A stretch of DNA of 16,887 bases from Clostridiaceae bacterium (GCA_016292785.1 JAEDFL010000039.1:1-16887), one strand, 5' to 3'. Positions 6,876 through 14,762 are shown, counted from the first letter of the stretch. Made by a program: numbers and translations. The notes: generated from the sequence alone by a model not told the origin.

Positions 6876-8087
6876 ATGAATGTAAAGATTAGAACGGGGA
6901 CGGCTTCGGGCGAGGTGAAAATACCCTCGTCCAAGAGCGTTGCTCACCGTTTGCTGATAAATGCCGCCTTGACAGACGGCAAAACTGTACTCGAGGATCT
7001 TTCTCTGAACGAGGACATCAGCGCAACGATAGATTGTCTGAGAGCTCTCGGCGCAAAAATCGAATTGCCGCAGGACGGTATATGCGAGGTCACGGGAGCT
7101 TCGGAAAAGCCTGTTGACGAGGTGCGAAGACTTTATTGCAGAGAGAGCGGAAGCACGCTTAGGTTTATGCTTCCTCTTTGTCTCGACGGAGTGAAAACAG
7201 AGCTTTACGGCTCGCCGAGGCTCATCGAAAGACCTCACTCCGTTTACCGTGAAATCTGCGAAAAGAACGGCTTTCTCTGGCAGTCCGACGGTGAAAAAAT
7301 CACCGTACAGGGGAAATTGACGTCAGGGACATACGAAGTCCCCGGCAACATCAGCAGTCAGTTTATTACCGGACTTATGCTGAGCTTGCCGACGCTCGAA
7401 AAGGACAGCATTATCAGGCTGACCACCGAGCCTGAAAGCCTTTCATATATTGAAATGACGGTCAATTCCCTTGCCGAGTTCGGAATAAAAATCGAGAAAC
7501 GTTCCGAGCATGAGTGGTATATCGGGGGCGGACAGATAAGAAAAACTCCTGACAAAATCAGCGTTGAAGCCGATGAATCGGGAGCGGCGTTCTTTGCGGC
7601 TCTGAACTTTATCGGCGGCGATGTAAAGCTTAATAATCTAAACGAAAACAGCAGTCAGGGCGACAGGGTGTGGAGATCTCTTTTTCCTTTGCTCACGGAC
7701 GGAAAACCCGAAATCTCAATCAAGGATTGTCCCGATCTCGGCCCTATTCTGATGTCGCTTGCCGCCTGCCTCAACGGTGCTGTGCTGACAGATACGGCAA
7801 GGCTCAGAATAAAGGAGAGCGACAGGGGAGAGGCGATGGCGCAGGAGCTTGCAAAATCAGGTGTCAAGGTAACTGTGGACGAAAACCGTATAACGGTCGA
7901 TCCTGCGGATATTCATGCTCCCACGGAAGTGCTGGACGGTCATAACGACCACCGAATTGTGATGTCGCTGGCAGTCCTGCTGACAAAATACGGCGGAACA
8001 ATAAAAGGAGCCGAAGCCGTGGCAAAAAGTATGCCGCAGTTTTTTGGAATGCTCAGGTCAATAGGTATAGGAACAGAAGAAGGTTAA
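6876..8087 (+). CDS. aroA: 3-phosphoshikimate 1-carboxyvinyltransferase (EPSP synthase)
   Basis: 403 residues, somewhat shorter than the 427 of the E. coli enzyme. It transfers enolpyruvyl from PEP to shikimate 3-phosphate. Motifs are PSSKSVAHR (17-25), ESGSTLRF (90-97) at the PEP site, LIERPHS (116-122), GNISSQF (157-163), the catalytic-type Asp287 in DCPDLGP, KESDRGE (313-319) and NDHRIVMS (357-364). Against the E. coli NAGTAMRP loop, this protein keeps Gly and Arg but has Ser-Thr-Leu between them and Phe where E. coli has Pro101, a variant frequent in Clostridia as far as I recall. The ATG at 6876 has AAAGGA 9 nt upstream; an upstream in-frame TTG at 6867 lies inside that ribosome binding site and was rejected. 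One base separates it from tyrA. Confidence 0.94.
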   Translation: MNVKIRTGTASGEVKIPSSKSVAHRLLINAALTDGKTVLEDLSLNEDISATIDCLRALGAKIELPQDGICEVTGASEKPVDEVRRLYCRESGSTLRFMLPLCLDGVKTELYGSPRLIERPHSVYREICEKNGFLWQSDGEKITVQGKLTSGTYEVPGNISSQFITGLMLSLPTLEKDSIIRLTTEPESLSYIEMTVNSLAEFGIKIEKRSEHEWYIGGGQIRKTPDKISVEADESGAAFFAALNFIGGDVKLNNLNENSSQGDRVWRSLFPLLTDGKPEISIKDCPDLGPILMSLAACLNGAVLTDTARLRIKESDRGEAMAQELAKSGVKVTVDENRITVDPADIHAPTEVLDGHNDHRIVMSLAVLLTKYGGTIKGAEAVAKSMPQFFGMLRSIGIGTEEG

Positions 8088-8088
8088 T

Positions 8089-8964
8089 ATGAAAAAGATT
8101 GATTCAGATACTAAGGTGCTGATCGTAGGTCTCGGTCTTATCGGAGGAAGCTACGCAAAGGCATTGACAAAAAAAGGATGTAAGGTCAGAGCGATAACCC
8201 TTAAAGACAGCGATATTGAATATTCCGTAAAAGAGGGATTTATCGAGGACGGTACAACGGAGGTGACAGAGGAATATCTCGCATGGGCGGATATTATCGT
8301 TTTTTCACTCTATCCGCACACGTTGCTCGAATGGCTGAAAAAATACGCAGGTCTTATAAAAAAGGGCACGGTTTGTACCGATGTTACGGGTGTTAAAAGC
8401 TGTGTAGTATATGACGCTCAGGCTCTTATGCCCGACGGAGTGGAGTTCATTGCCGCTCACCCGATGGCAGGCCGTGAAAGAAGCGGAGTCCGTCACAGTG
8501 ACGAATCCGTTTTTATAGGAGCAAACTTTATTGTTGTTCCGACGGACAAAAACACTCCCGAAACAGTTGAATACTGCAAACAGCTCGGAGAAGTACTCGG
8601 ATTTTACCGTGTCAGCGTGCTTGATCCCGAATCACACGACAGGATGATAGCTTTCCTGTCTCAGCTTACCCATTGCATTGCCGTTTCGCTTATGTGTACT
8701 AACGACACTCCCGGCTTCGAGGCATACACGGGTGACTCGTTCAGGGATCTTACAAGGATTGCAAAGATCAACGGAGAAATGTGGAGCGAGCTTTTTATCA
8801 GCAACAAACAATTCCTTCTCGCTGAGATGGATAATTTTATAAATCAGTTTACACTTCTGCGCAATATGCTTGAAAACGAAGATAAAGAGGGTATGTGCAG
8901 AATGATGCAAATATCAACACAGCGCAGAGAAAAATTTGATAAACCCAAAGTAAAGGAAGGCTAA
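8089..8964 (+). CDS. tyrA: Prephenate dehydrogenase
   Basis: 291 residues. It oxidatively decarboxylates prephenate to 4-hydroxyphenylpyruvate, the precursor of tyrosine. The N-terminal Rossmann fold has VGLGLIGGSYA (13-23); then come TDVTGVKS (97-104), AAHPMAGRERSG (122-133) and SQLTH (191-195), which supply substrate-binding and catalytic histidines in this family, followed by the all-helical dimerisation domain. It is a stand-alone dehydrogenase with neither a fused chorismate mutase nor a C-terminal ACT domain, so tyrosine feedback, if any, must act elsewhere or within the core. The mutase activity is presumably supplied by PheA, the first gene of the operon. It starts 1 nt after aroA and ends 3 nt before the DAHP synthase gene. 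Confidence 0.93.
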   Translation: MKKIDSDTKVLIVGLGLIGGSYAKALTKKGCKVRAITLKDSDIEYSVKEGFIEDGTTEVTEEYLAWADIIVFSLYPHTLLEWLKKYAGLIKKGTVCTDVTGVKSCVVYDAQALMPDGVEFIAAHPMAGRERSGVRHSDESVFIGANFIVVPTDKNTPETVEYCKQLGEVLGFYRVSVLDPESHDRMIAFLSQLTHCIAVSLMCTNDTPGFEAYTGDSFRDLTRIAKINGEMWSELFISNKQFLLAEMDNFINQFTLLRNMLENEDKEGMCRMMQISTQRREKFDKPKVKEG

Positions 8965-8967
8965 TCT

Positions 8968-9996
8968 ATGAACATGAATTTCTACCACAAGCTGCCGATA
9001 CCCCAAGATGTAAAGGCGCACTATCCCGTAACAGACAGCATGAAAGCTGTCAAGGCAAAGAGAGACGCCGAAATCAAGGAGGTATTTGAGGGCAAGAGCG
9101 ACAAGTTTCTCCTTATAATAGGTCCCTGCTCGGCGGACAGGAGCGACTCCGTTCTCGACTATATCGGCAGACTGAAAAAAATCAGCGAGCAGGTCGAGGA
9201 CAAGATCATTATTGTTCCGAGGATATATACTAACAAGCCCAGGACAACGGGCGACGGCTACAAGGGAATGCTTCACCAACCCGATCCGAATTCTCATCCC
9301 GATATGCTCAAGGGCATTGTCGCTATCCGTGAGCTTCATATGAGCGCACTTCGTGATTACGGACTTTCCTCGGCGGACGAGATGCTTTATCCCGACAATC
9401 ACAGATATCTTTCCGACCTTATTTCTTATGTTGCGGTCGGCGCAAGATCCGTTGAAAACCAACAGCACAGGCTGACTGCGAGCGGACTTGATGTTCCGGT
9501 AGGACTTAAAAACCCGACCGGCGGCGATCTCACCGTTATGATGAACGCCATAACAGCCGCCCACCACAGCCATACGTTTATTTACCGAGGCTGGGAGGTT
9601 GAAAGTCTCGGGAATCCGCTTTCACACGCTATTCTCAGAGGCTTCCAGACGACGGACGGCGCAACTGTTTCAAACTATCACTATGAGGATCTTCTCAAGG
9701 TCAGCGAGCTTTATCAGAAATCGGGACTTGAAAATCCCGCAGTTATCGTTGACACAAACCATGCAAACTCGGGCAAGAAGTACAGAGAACAGCCGAGAAT
9801 TGCACTCGATGTTATCCACAGCATGAGAGAAAACTCCGATATCAGAAAGCTCTGCAAAGGTCTTATGATCGAGAGCTATATTGAGGACGGAGCACAGAAG
9901 ACCGACGGATGCGTCTACGGTCAGTCTATCACCGACCCCTGCCTCGGCTGGGAAAAGACCGAAAAACTCATCTTCGAGATTGCGGACAAATTATAA
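8968..9996 (+). CDS. aroF: 3-deoxy-7-phosphoheptulonate (DAHP) synthase, type I-alpha
   Basis: 342 residues. It condenses PEP and erythrose 4-phosphate, the entry step of the shikimate pathway. It belongs to the AroF/AroG/AroH-like subfamily: IGPCSADR (51-58), KPRTTGDGYKG (90-100), VGLKNPTGG (178-186), DTNHANSGK (262-270), IESYIEDG (301-308) and GCVYGQSITDPCLGW (314-328) are all in place, including the conserved Cys, His, Glu and Asp metal ligand regions. Which amino acid inhibits it cannot be told by eye; the symbol aroF is used generically. AAAGGAAGG lies 7 nt upstream of the ATG at 8968; an in-frame ATG two codons later is possible. It is the last gene of the operon although it encodes the first enzyme, and a terminator follows. 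Confidence 0.93.
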   Translation: MNMNFYHKLPIPQDVKAHYPVTDSMKAVKAKRDAEIKEVFEGKSDKFLLIIGPCSADRSDSVLDYIGRLKKISEQVEDKIIIVPRIYTNKPRTTGDGYKGMLHQPDPNSHPDMLKGIVAIRELHMSALRDYGLSSADEMLYPDNHRYLSDLISYVAVGARSVENQQHRLTASGLDVPVGLKNPTGGDLTVMMNAITAAHHSHTFIYRGWEVESLGNPLSHAILRGFQTTDGATVSNYHYEDLLKVSELYQKSGLENPAVIVDTNHANSGKKYREQPRIALDVIHSMRENSDIRKLCKGLMIESYIEDGAQKTDGCVYGQSITDPCLGWEKTEKLIFEIADKL

Positions 9997-10008
9997 TAAT
10001 TATGACGG

Positions 10009-10043
10009 CTTCCGTTTGTTTTTGGACAAACGGAAGTTGTTTG
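10009..10043 (+). terminator. Terminator of the aromatic operon
   Basis: CTTCCGTTTGT (10009-10019) pairs perfectly over 11 bp with ACAAACGGAAG (10026-10036) around a 6-nt loop. The following tract is short and broken (TTGTTTG), so termination may be incomplete. It lies 12 nt after the DAHP synthase stop. Confidence 0.78.
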
Positions 10044-10059
10044 ACTAATGGAATATAAA

Positions 10060-10087
10060 TTGACAATAATTTCAAATATGATATAAT
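10060..10087 (+). promoter_or_regulatory. Promoter of the FAD oxidoreductase gene
   Basis: TTGACA (10060-10065) and TATAAT (10082-10087) are both perfect hexamers, with a slightly short 16-bp spacer. The predicted transcript start near 10094 excludes the in-frame ATG at 10088 and supports the ATG at 10124. Confidence 0.75.
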
Positions 10088-10123
10088 ATGATAAAGAACA
10101 AAAGTGAAGGGCAGGGGCTGAAT

Positions 10124-11488
10124 ATGTCGGATATAATTGTTGCCGGAGCAGGTCACGGTGGACTGGTTGCCGCATGGAAGCTGGCACAGCTCGGTCACCG
10201 GGTTACGGTTTATGAGCGTAATGCCGAAAAAAATCTCGGCTACGACCAAAAGGATCCCGTTGACGCCGCATATTTCGACTTTGCCGGAATTGATTATCCC
10301 GAAAGCTGGAAAGCTCCGAACAATGTTATAACCCTTGTTCCGGTGGATAAAACTGTTGAGCCGTTTACACTTCCACAGGAAAAGGGTGCGTCAACCTTGA
10401 TTGTTGAACGCAGGGAGCTTTTGTCCTTTCTTATTGATCTATGCCGGCAAGCAGGGGTAAACTTCGTTTTTAACTGCGGCGTCCGTGAGCCTGTGACGCT
10501 CGGAAGCCGTGTTATAGGAATTATGACAGATCATGGAGTCAGACTTGCCGATTTGATTATTGATGCCTGCGGAATTGATTCGCCTTTGCGCACGGGACTT
10601 CCCGATTTTATGAACATTCAAAAGAATCTTGGAGCTTTTGACCGTCTTCATGTTTACCGAGCCTATTACGAAAGAGTTCCCGACAAACCGGATCCGCCGA
10701 ACCGATACAATGTCTATATCAACCGCAACGGCACCGTCGGTTTTACATGGCTGATAACAGAGAGTGACTGCGTGGACGTTCTCGTTGCAAGATTTAACGA
10801 TGTTACCGAGGAGGATCTAAGGGAGAATATTGATTTTCTCTGCGAGGAAAATGAGCATATGAGCCGTAAGCTTGTCAGGGGCGGAGAGATTGTCGATATT
10901 CCCGTTCGTCAGCCTTTGGCTGTGTTTGTTGCCGACGGCTATGCCGCAGTTGGCGACAGCGCATGTATGACCGTACCGATTAAGGGATCGGGAATCGGCT
11001 ATTCCATAAAAGCCGGCGTTCTTCTTGCCGAAGCGGTAAAGGAGGATACGGACGGTCTTTTCAACTGCGATACGCTTTGGAAATATGAATACAGCTTTTT
11101 TCGTGAAACAGGCTTCAGCGCCTGTTCGGTCGCCGTCGAAAAAAATCTTTTGCCATACCTTACCGCAAAAGAGGTCAGCGACTTTATAAAAAGCGGAATA
11201 CTTACGGGCGATGAACTTGCCGAGCTGAGCGTTGACAAGATCGAATATCTCAGAAAAAATAACATAGTTTCTGCCTTGAGAAACAAGCTTAAACTGCTCA
11301 ACGGTATGCCGGAGCTGAGAAATAAGGCACTCAGGTTTATAACTTGGTTTGGCAGGGAAAAGCTTATCGAGCCTTCGCTTCCTGCCGAATACGACCGTGA
11401 AGCCGTTGCAAAGTGGGCGGAGCATTATAACGAATTTTTTGAGTCGATAAAGACCGACAAAATTCCCGGTGAGGCTGAGGACGAATAA
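10124..11488 (+). CDS. FAD-dependent oxidoreductase, substrate unknown
   Basis: 454 residues. The N-terminus is a dinucleotide-binding fold with GAGHGG (8-13) and the ribose-binding acid Glu31 at the end of the second strand. A second FAD motif, GDSA followed by PIKGSGIGYSIKAG, lies at 277-298. This places it among group A flavoproteins of the p-hydroxybenzoate hydroxylase / geranylgeranyl reductase type. It has no membrane segment and no iron-sulfur cysteine motif. The C-terminal 150 residues are helical, charged and not recognised. The ATG at 10124 is preceded by AGGGG 6 nt upstream and lies downstream of the predicted transcript start; an earlier in-frame ATG overlaps the promoter. It has its own promoter and terminator, so co-location with the aromatic operon is suggestive at most. 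Monooxygenase, dehydrogenase or saturase roles are all possible. Confidence 0.85.
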   Translation: MSDIIVAGAGHGGLVAAWKLAQLGHRVTVYERNAEKNLGYDQKDPVDAAYFDFAGIDYPESWKAPNNVITLVPVDKTVEPFTLPQEKGASTLIVERRELLSFLIDLCRQAGVNFVFNCGVREPVTLGSRVIGIMTDHGVRLADLIIDACGIDSPLRTGLPDFMNIQKNLGAFDRLHVYRAYYERVPDKPDPPNRYNVYINRNGTVGFTWLITESDCVDVLVARFNDVTEEDLRENIDFLCEENEHMSRKLVRGGEIVDIPVRQPLAVFVADGYAAVGDSACMTVPIKGSGIGYSIKAGVLLAEAVKEDTDGLFNCDTLWKYEYSFFRETGFSACSVAVEKNLLPYLTAKEVSDFIKSGILTGDELAELSVDKIEYLRKNNIVSALRNKLKLLNGMPELRNKALRFITWFGREKLIEPSLPAEYDREAVAKWAEHYNEFFESIKTDKIPGEAEDE

Positions 11489-11519
11489 TAAAAGAAAAGT
11501 AGCTGAAAATTGTAGTAAT

Positions 11520-11577
11520 AAACGGTTGTAAGCTGACGGAAGCAGACTGCTTTCTATGCATTATAACCGTTTTTATT
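11520..11577 (+). terminator. Terminator after the FAD oxidoreductase gene
   Basis: AAACGGTTGTAA (11520-11531) pairs with TTATAACCGTTT (11561-11572), 12 bp with one G-U, and runs into TTTTTATTTAT. The apical part can form a second small hairpin (GAAGCA with TGCTTT). It ends before the promoter of the ABC exporter gene. Confidence 0.8.
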
Positions 11578-11589
11578 TATGCTTTATAC

Positions 11590-11618
11590 TTGCAAAAAAT
11601 GTAAAAACATAATAAAAT
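11590..11618 (+). promoter_or_regulatory. Probable promoter of the ABC exporter gene
   Basis: TTGCAA (11590-11595) and TAAAAT (11613-11618) are spaced 17 bp apart, 23 nt upstream of the start codon. It directly follows the preceding terminator, in a position where a new transcript is needed. Confidence 0.55.
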
Positions 11619-11641
11619 AATCCTGTTAAGAAGGTGATTGA

Positions 11642-13381
11642 ATGAAAGATTTAAAAAGGTATCTTATTATGGCAAAGCCGTACTGGGGGCTCCTTGTCTT
11701 GACGGTTGCCGCACTTATTGGAGTATCTGCCGTAAGCCTTGTAACTCCGGAAATGGTGCGTAGGCTGACGGCGATGCTGACAGAGGGTACGGCGACGAAG
11801 GAAAGAGTTATAACTTATGCTGTCATACTGCTCGCCGCTTATGTTGCAAAAGCTTTCCTTACTTTTATTTCCAAATTCAAGGCTCACGAAGCGGCTTGGA
11901 AATTTGTCGGAGACCTTATGCTCAGGGTTTACGGAAAGCTCCAGACTCTTTCAATGAGATATTTCGGCGACAAACAGACGGGTGAAATAATGAGCCGTGT
12001 TATCAACGATTCCAGAAATATGGAAACGCTTATTGCACACGCTCTGCCCGACCTGTTTTCAAATATTCTTATCGTAATAATGGTCACGATAATGATATTT
12101 ACCATCAATCCGATCCTTGCGGCGCTTTCGCTTATCCCCGTTCCGTTTATAATATTTGTAAGCGCAAAGTTTTCGGGCAGAGTTCACTCGCTTTTCAGAA
12201 GAAATCAGGAGGTGCTTGCCGACCTGAACAGCAAGGTGCAGGACGATGTTTCGGGCATTCGTGAGATCCAGTCCTTCGGCAGGGAAGATTATGAATATAA
12301 AAGTATGAAAGAGTGCTGTAAATACTACAGCTACGTCAACATACGGGCAAATTTCTTCGCCGCAATATTCCACCCGTCGATTGAGTTTCTGACCTCTATC
12401 GGCTCGGTTCTTGTTATGGGAATAGGCGGAGCACTCGCAATGAAGGACGTGCTGACTGTCTCCGATGTTGTCGGATTTTTTATGTATCTTTCGCTTTTCT
12501 ATTCGCCGATAGCAACTCTTTCCCGTATCGTTGAGGATATGCAGAACGCCTTTGCCGGCGGTCACAGGGTGCTCAGTATTCTTGATATGGAGCCTGAAAT
12601 CAAAGACAGCGAAAATGCGGTTGATATAGGCAGAGCCAAAGGAGAAATAGAATTCAGAGATGTTTCCTTTTCCTACAAGGAGAGCGAGCCTGTTCTCAAA
12701 AATCTTTCTTTTAAGGTGGAAACAGGCAAGATGGTTGCCTTCGTCGGAGCAACCGGAGTCGGTAAATCTACCATTGTTTCGCTTATGGAAAGGTTTTATG
12801 ATCCTGTATGCGGATCGGTGCTTCTTGACGGCAAAGATATAAGGGATATCACCGTTGAATCGCTGAGAAGAAACATATCCATGGTATTGCAGGACGTTTT
12901 CCTTTTTAACGGGTCAATATACGACAACATTGCGTTCGGCAATCCTTCGGCGAGCAGAGATGAGATCATAAAAGCCGCCGAAACGGCGAGGGTAAGCGAC
13001 TTTGTCTGCCGTATGCCTGACGGCTACGATACCGTTATAGGCGAAAGAGGAGTAAGGCTTTCGGGCGGTCAGAAGCAGAGAATTGCCATTGCGAGGGCTA
13101 TCCTTAAAAATACCCCCGTTCTGATCCTTGACGAGGCAACCTCGGCGGTGGATAACGAAACGGAAGCTCTGATTCAGCAGGCGATAGACGAGCTTTCAAA
13201 AAGCAGAACGGTTGTGGTTATTGCTCACAGACTTTCAACGGTTATGAAGGCGGATAATATTATAGTCCTTGAGGACGGTAAAATTGCCGAACAGGGCAAC
13301 CATAAGGAGCTGTTGAAGCTTGGCGGCATATATGCCAAGCTCAGCAATATAAACACAGAAAAAATCAGAACGGAGATATGA
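11642..13381 (+). CDS. ABC exporter, half-size transporter (permease fused to ATPase)
   Basis: 579 residues, the standard length of a half transporter. The N-terminal 310 or so residues form a six-helix type I exporter domain; residues about 330-579 form the nucleotide-binding domain. Visible are Walker A GATGVGKST (369-377), signature LSGGQ (473-477), Walker B VLILDE (493-498) and the switch histidine of IAHRLST (His529). All ATPase residues are intact, so it can work as a homodimer at the cytoplasmic membrane, exporting drugs, lipids or peptides; the substrate cannot be deduced. There is no peptidase C39 domain and no partner half transporter nearby. AAGGTG stands 5 nt upstream of the ATG. 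The stop is 3 nt before the YhcH-family gene, so the two are co-transcribed. Confidence 0.92.
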   Translation: MKDLKRYLIMAKPYWGLLVLTVAALIGVSAVSLVTPEMVRRLTAMLTEGTATKERVITYAVILLAAYVAKAFLTFISKFKAHEAAWKFVGDLMLRVYGKLQTLSMRYFGDKQTGEIMSRVINDSRNMETLIAHALPDLFSNILIVIMVTIMIFTINPILAALSLIPVPFIIFVSAKFSGRVHSLFRRNQEVLADLNSKVQDDVSGIREIQSFGREDYEYKSMKECCKYYSYVNIRANFFAAIFHPSIEFLTSIGSVLVMGIGGALAMKDVLTVSDVVGFFMYLSLFYSPIATLSRIVEDMQNAFAGGHRVLSILDMEPEIKDSENAVDIGRAKGEIEFRDVSFSYKESEPVLKNLSFKVETGKMVAFVGATGVGKSTIVSLMERFYDPVCGSVLLDGKDIRDITVESLRRNISMVLQDVFLFNGSIYDNIAFGNPSASRDEIIKAAETARVSDFVCRMPDGYDTVIGERGVRLSGGQKQRIAIARAILKNTPVLILDEATSAVDNETEALIQQAIDELSKSRTVVVIAHRLSTVMKADNIIVLEDGKIAEQGNHKELLKLGGIYAKLSNINTEKIRTEI

Positions 13382-13384
13382 ATT

Positions 13385-13837
13385 ATGATAGTCACAGATT
13401 ACAGAAACCTTGAATTTTATTCCGAAGTGCCTCATGCAAAAGAGGTAATTGACTTTATTGACGGATTTAAAAAGACCGAAATGAAAACAGGCAGATACGA
13501 TATCCTCGGCGACGAGCTTTTCGCCGCTGTCAGCAGATACGACACCGAGCCGAGAGAGGACAGAAAATTTGAAAGCCACAGAAAATACATAGATATCCAG
13601 ATTGTCCTTGACGGAAAAGAGGAGCTGGATTGGGCGGAAACAAGCTCTCTCAAAATGACCGACAACGGCTTTGAAAGGGGAGACGATATCGCTTTTTATG
13701 ACGGAGAGGCACTCTCAACGGTAGTTCTCGGAAAAGAGCAGTGCGCCGTCCTTTTCCCCGAAGACGGTCACAGACCTAACATTATGCACAAAGAAATAGA
13801 AAATGTGCTCAAAATAGTATTTAAAATCAAAAAATAA
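13385..13837 (+). CDS. YhcH/YjgK/YiaL family protein (DUF386)
   Basis: 150 residues, the full length of this small cupin-like beta-barrel family, which includes the protein once called the beta subunit of the Ebg beta-galactosidase. Diagnostic stretches are LGDELFA (41-47), ESHRKYIDIQ (63-72) and FPEDGHRPN (124-132), whose His and Glu/Asp residues line a metal-binding pocket in solved relatives. Family members often sit with sialic acid or other sugar genes and are suspected to be sugar isomerases or anomerases. Here the only partner is an ABC exporter, with no sugar gene in view, so the role is open. The ATG at 13385 follows GGAG by 9 nt and is 3 nt after the exporter stop. Cytoplasmic; no signal peptide. 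Confidence 0.9.
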   Translation: MIVTDYRNLEFYSEVPHAKEVIDFIDGFKKTEMKTGRYDILGDELFAAVSRYDTEPREDRKFESHRKYIDIQIVLDGKEELDWAETSSLKMTDNGFERGDDIAFYDGEALSTVVLGKEQCAVLFPEDGHRPNIMHKEIENVLKIVFKIKK

Positions 13838-13844
13838 TTAAAGT

Positions 13845-13867
13845 AATGAATAAATATTCGTTTTTTT
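13845..13867 (+). terminator. Weak candidate terminator after the YhcH-family gene
   Basis: AATGAAT (13845-13851) and ATTCGTT (13856-13862) form a 7-bp AT-rich stem with one G-U and a 4-nt loop, followed by a run of T. The stem is weak; the position between two operons is the main support. Confidence 0.4.
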
Positions 13868-13868
13868 C

Positions 13869-13897
13869 TTGACACTTTTAAGACAAAGTGGTATATT
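13869..13897 (+). promoter_or_regulatory. Promoter of the amino acid ABC importer operon
   Basis: TTGACA (13869-13874) and TATATT (13892-13897) are spaced exactly 17 bp apart, 34 nt upstream of the receptor gene. No operator, T-box or riboswitch is visible in the short leader. Confidence 0.75.
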
Positions 13898-13931
13898 GTT
13901 CACGTCTAAAAATATGAGGAGGACAAAAATA

Positions 13932-14705
13932 ATGAAAAAGATTATTGCTATTGTAATGTCATTGGTGCTTTTCGCAGGCGTCGCTATGCTTGCAGGCTGC
14001 GGAAAGAAAGAGGAAAAGAAAACCCTTATACTTGCAACAAGCGCAGATTTCCCGCCGTATGAGTTCGTAGGTGACGACGGTGCGTATGCAGGCATTGATA
14101 TTGAGGTTTCTAAGCTCATCGCAGAGAAACTCGGTATGGAGCTTCAGGTTGAGAACATGGACTTCAACTCCGTTATCAGCTCCGTTCAGACAGGTAAGGC
14201 CGATATCGGTATGTCGGGTATCACAGTTACAGACAAACGTAAGCAGAGCGTTGATTTCACCGATTCCTACGCAACGGGCGTTCAGGTAATTATTGTTAAG
14301 GAAGGCTCGGCTATCAAGACGGTTGACGATCTCTATGCAACAGGCGCAAAGTATAAGATCGGCGTTCAGCTTGCAACAACAGGCGATATTTATATTTCCG
14401 GCGATATTGAAGATAAGAAGATGTCCTGCTCCGTTGAGGAGTACAAGACAGGCGCAGACGCTGTTGCCGCTCTCGTTGCAGGCAAGATCGACTGTGTTGT
14501 AATCGACAACGAGCCTGCAAAGTCTTTTGTAGCCGCTAACAGCGGACTTAAAATTCTTGACACAGAGTATGTTACCGAGGACTACGCTATCTGCGTATCC
14601 AAGGAGAACACAGAGCTTCGTGATCAGATCAATACCGCTCTCAAGGAGCTTATTGCAGACGGTTCCGTTCAGAAGGTTGTTGACAAGTATATCTCTGCCG
14701 AATGA
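13932..14705 (+). CDS. Polar amino acid ABC transporter, substrate-binding lipoprotein
   Basis: 257 residues. A Lys-rich start and a hydrophobic stretch end in the lipobox LAGC, with the lipidated Cys at 23, so the mature protein is tethered to the outer face of the membrane. The rest is a family 3 solute-binding fold: TSADFPPYEF (36-45), AGIDIEVSKLIAEKLG (53-68), GKADIGMSG (88-96) and TDKRKQSVDFT (100-110), whose Arg normally grips the amino acid carboxylate. The exact substrate cannot be read by eye; glutamine, cystine and basic amino acids are all possible. The ATG at 13932 has GAGGAGG 9 nt upstream. The frame extends upstream to 13869, but that lies in the promoter. It is followed by a stable hairpin and then the permease gene. 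Confidence 0.93.
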   Translation: MKKIIAIVMSLVLFAGVAMLAGCGKKEEKKTLILATSADFPPYEFVGDDGAYAGIDIEVSKLIAEKLGMELQVENMDFNSVISSVQTGKADIGMSGITVTDKRKQSVDFTDSYATGVQVIIVKEGSAIKTVDDLYATGAKYKIGVQLATTGDIYISGDIEDKKMSCSVEEYKTGADAVAALVAGKIDCVVIDNEPAKSFVAANSGLKILDTEYVTEDYAICVSKENTELRDQINTALKELIADGSVQKVVDKYISAE

Positions 14706-14711
14706 TAAAAA

Positions 14712-14762
14712 GCACATTAACGCTTTTGCGTAAATCGAGGGCGGTAAACCCTCGATTTGTGC
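14712..14762 (+). promoter_or_regulatory. Intercistronic RNA structure between receptor and permease genes
   Basis: AAATCGAGGG (14732-14741) pairs perfectly over 10 bp with CCCTCGATTT (14749-14758). ACGC/GCGT (14720-14731) forms a second hairpin with a TTTT loop, and GCAC (14712-14715) with GTGC (14759-14762) can close both into a three-way junction. No T-run follows, so it is a poor terminator. It more likely protects the 3' end of the receptor mRNA, giving more receptor than permease, as known for other binding-protein operons. Confidence 0.6.

Noticed and set aside
10076..10093. Direct repeat ATATGATA, 10 bp apart, around the -10 of the FAD oxidoreductase gene
   Set aside because: AT-rich promoter sequence produces such repeats easily; no second copy near other promoters was noticed.
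13959..14717. 252-codon minus-strand frame opposite the substrate-binding protein gene
   Set aside because: Cys/Asn/Leu-rich shadow of a clear lipoprotein gene; no start signal or motif of its own.
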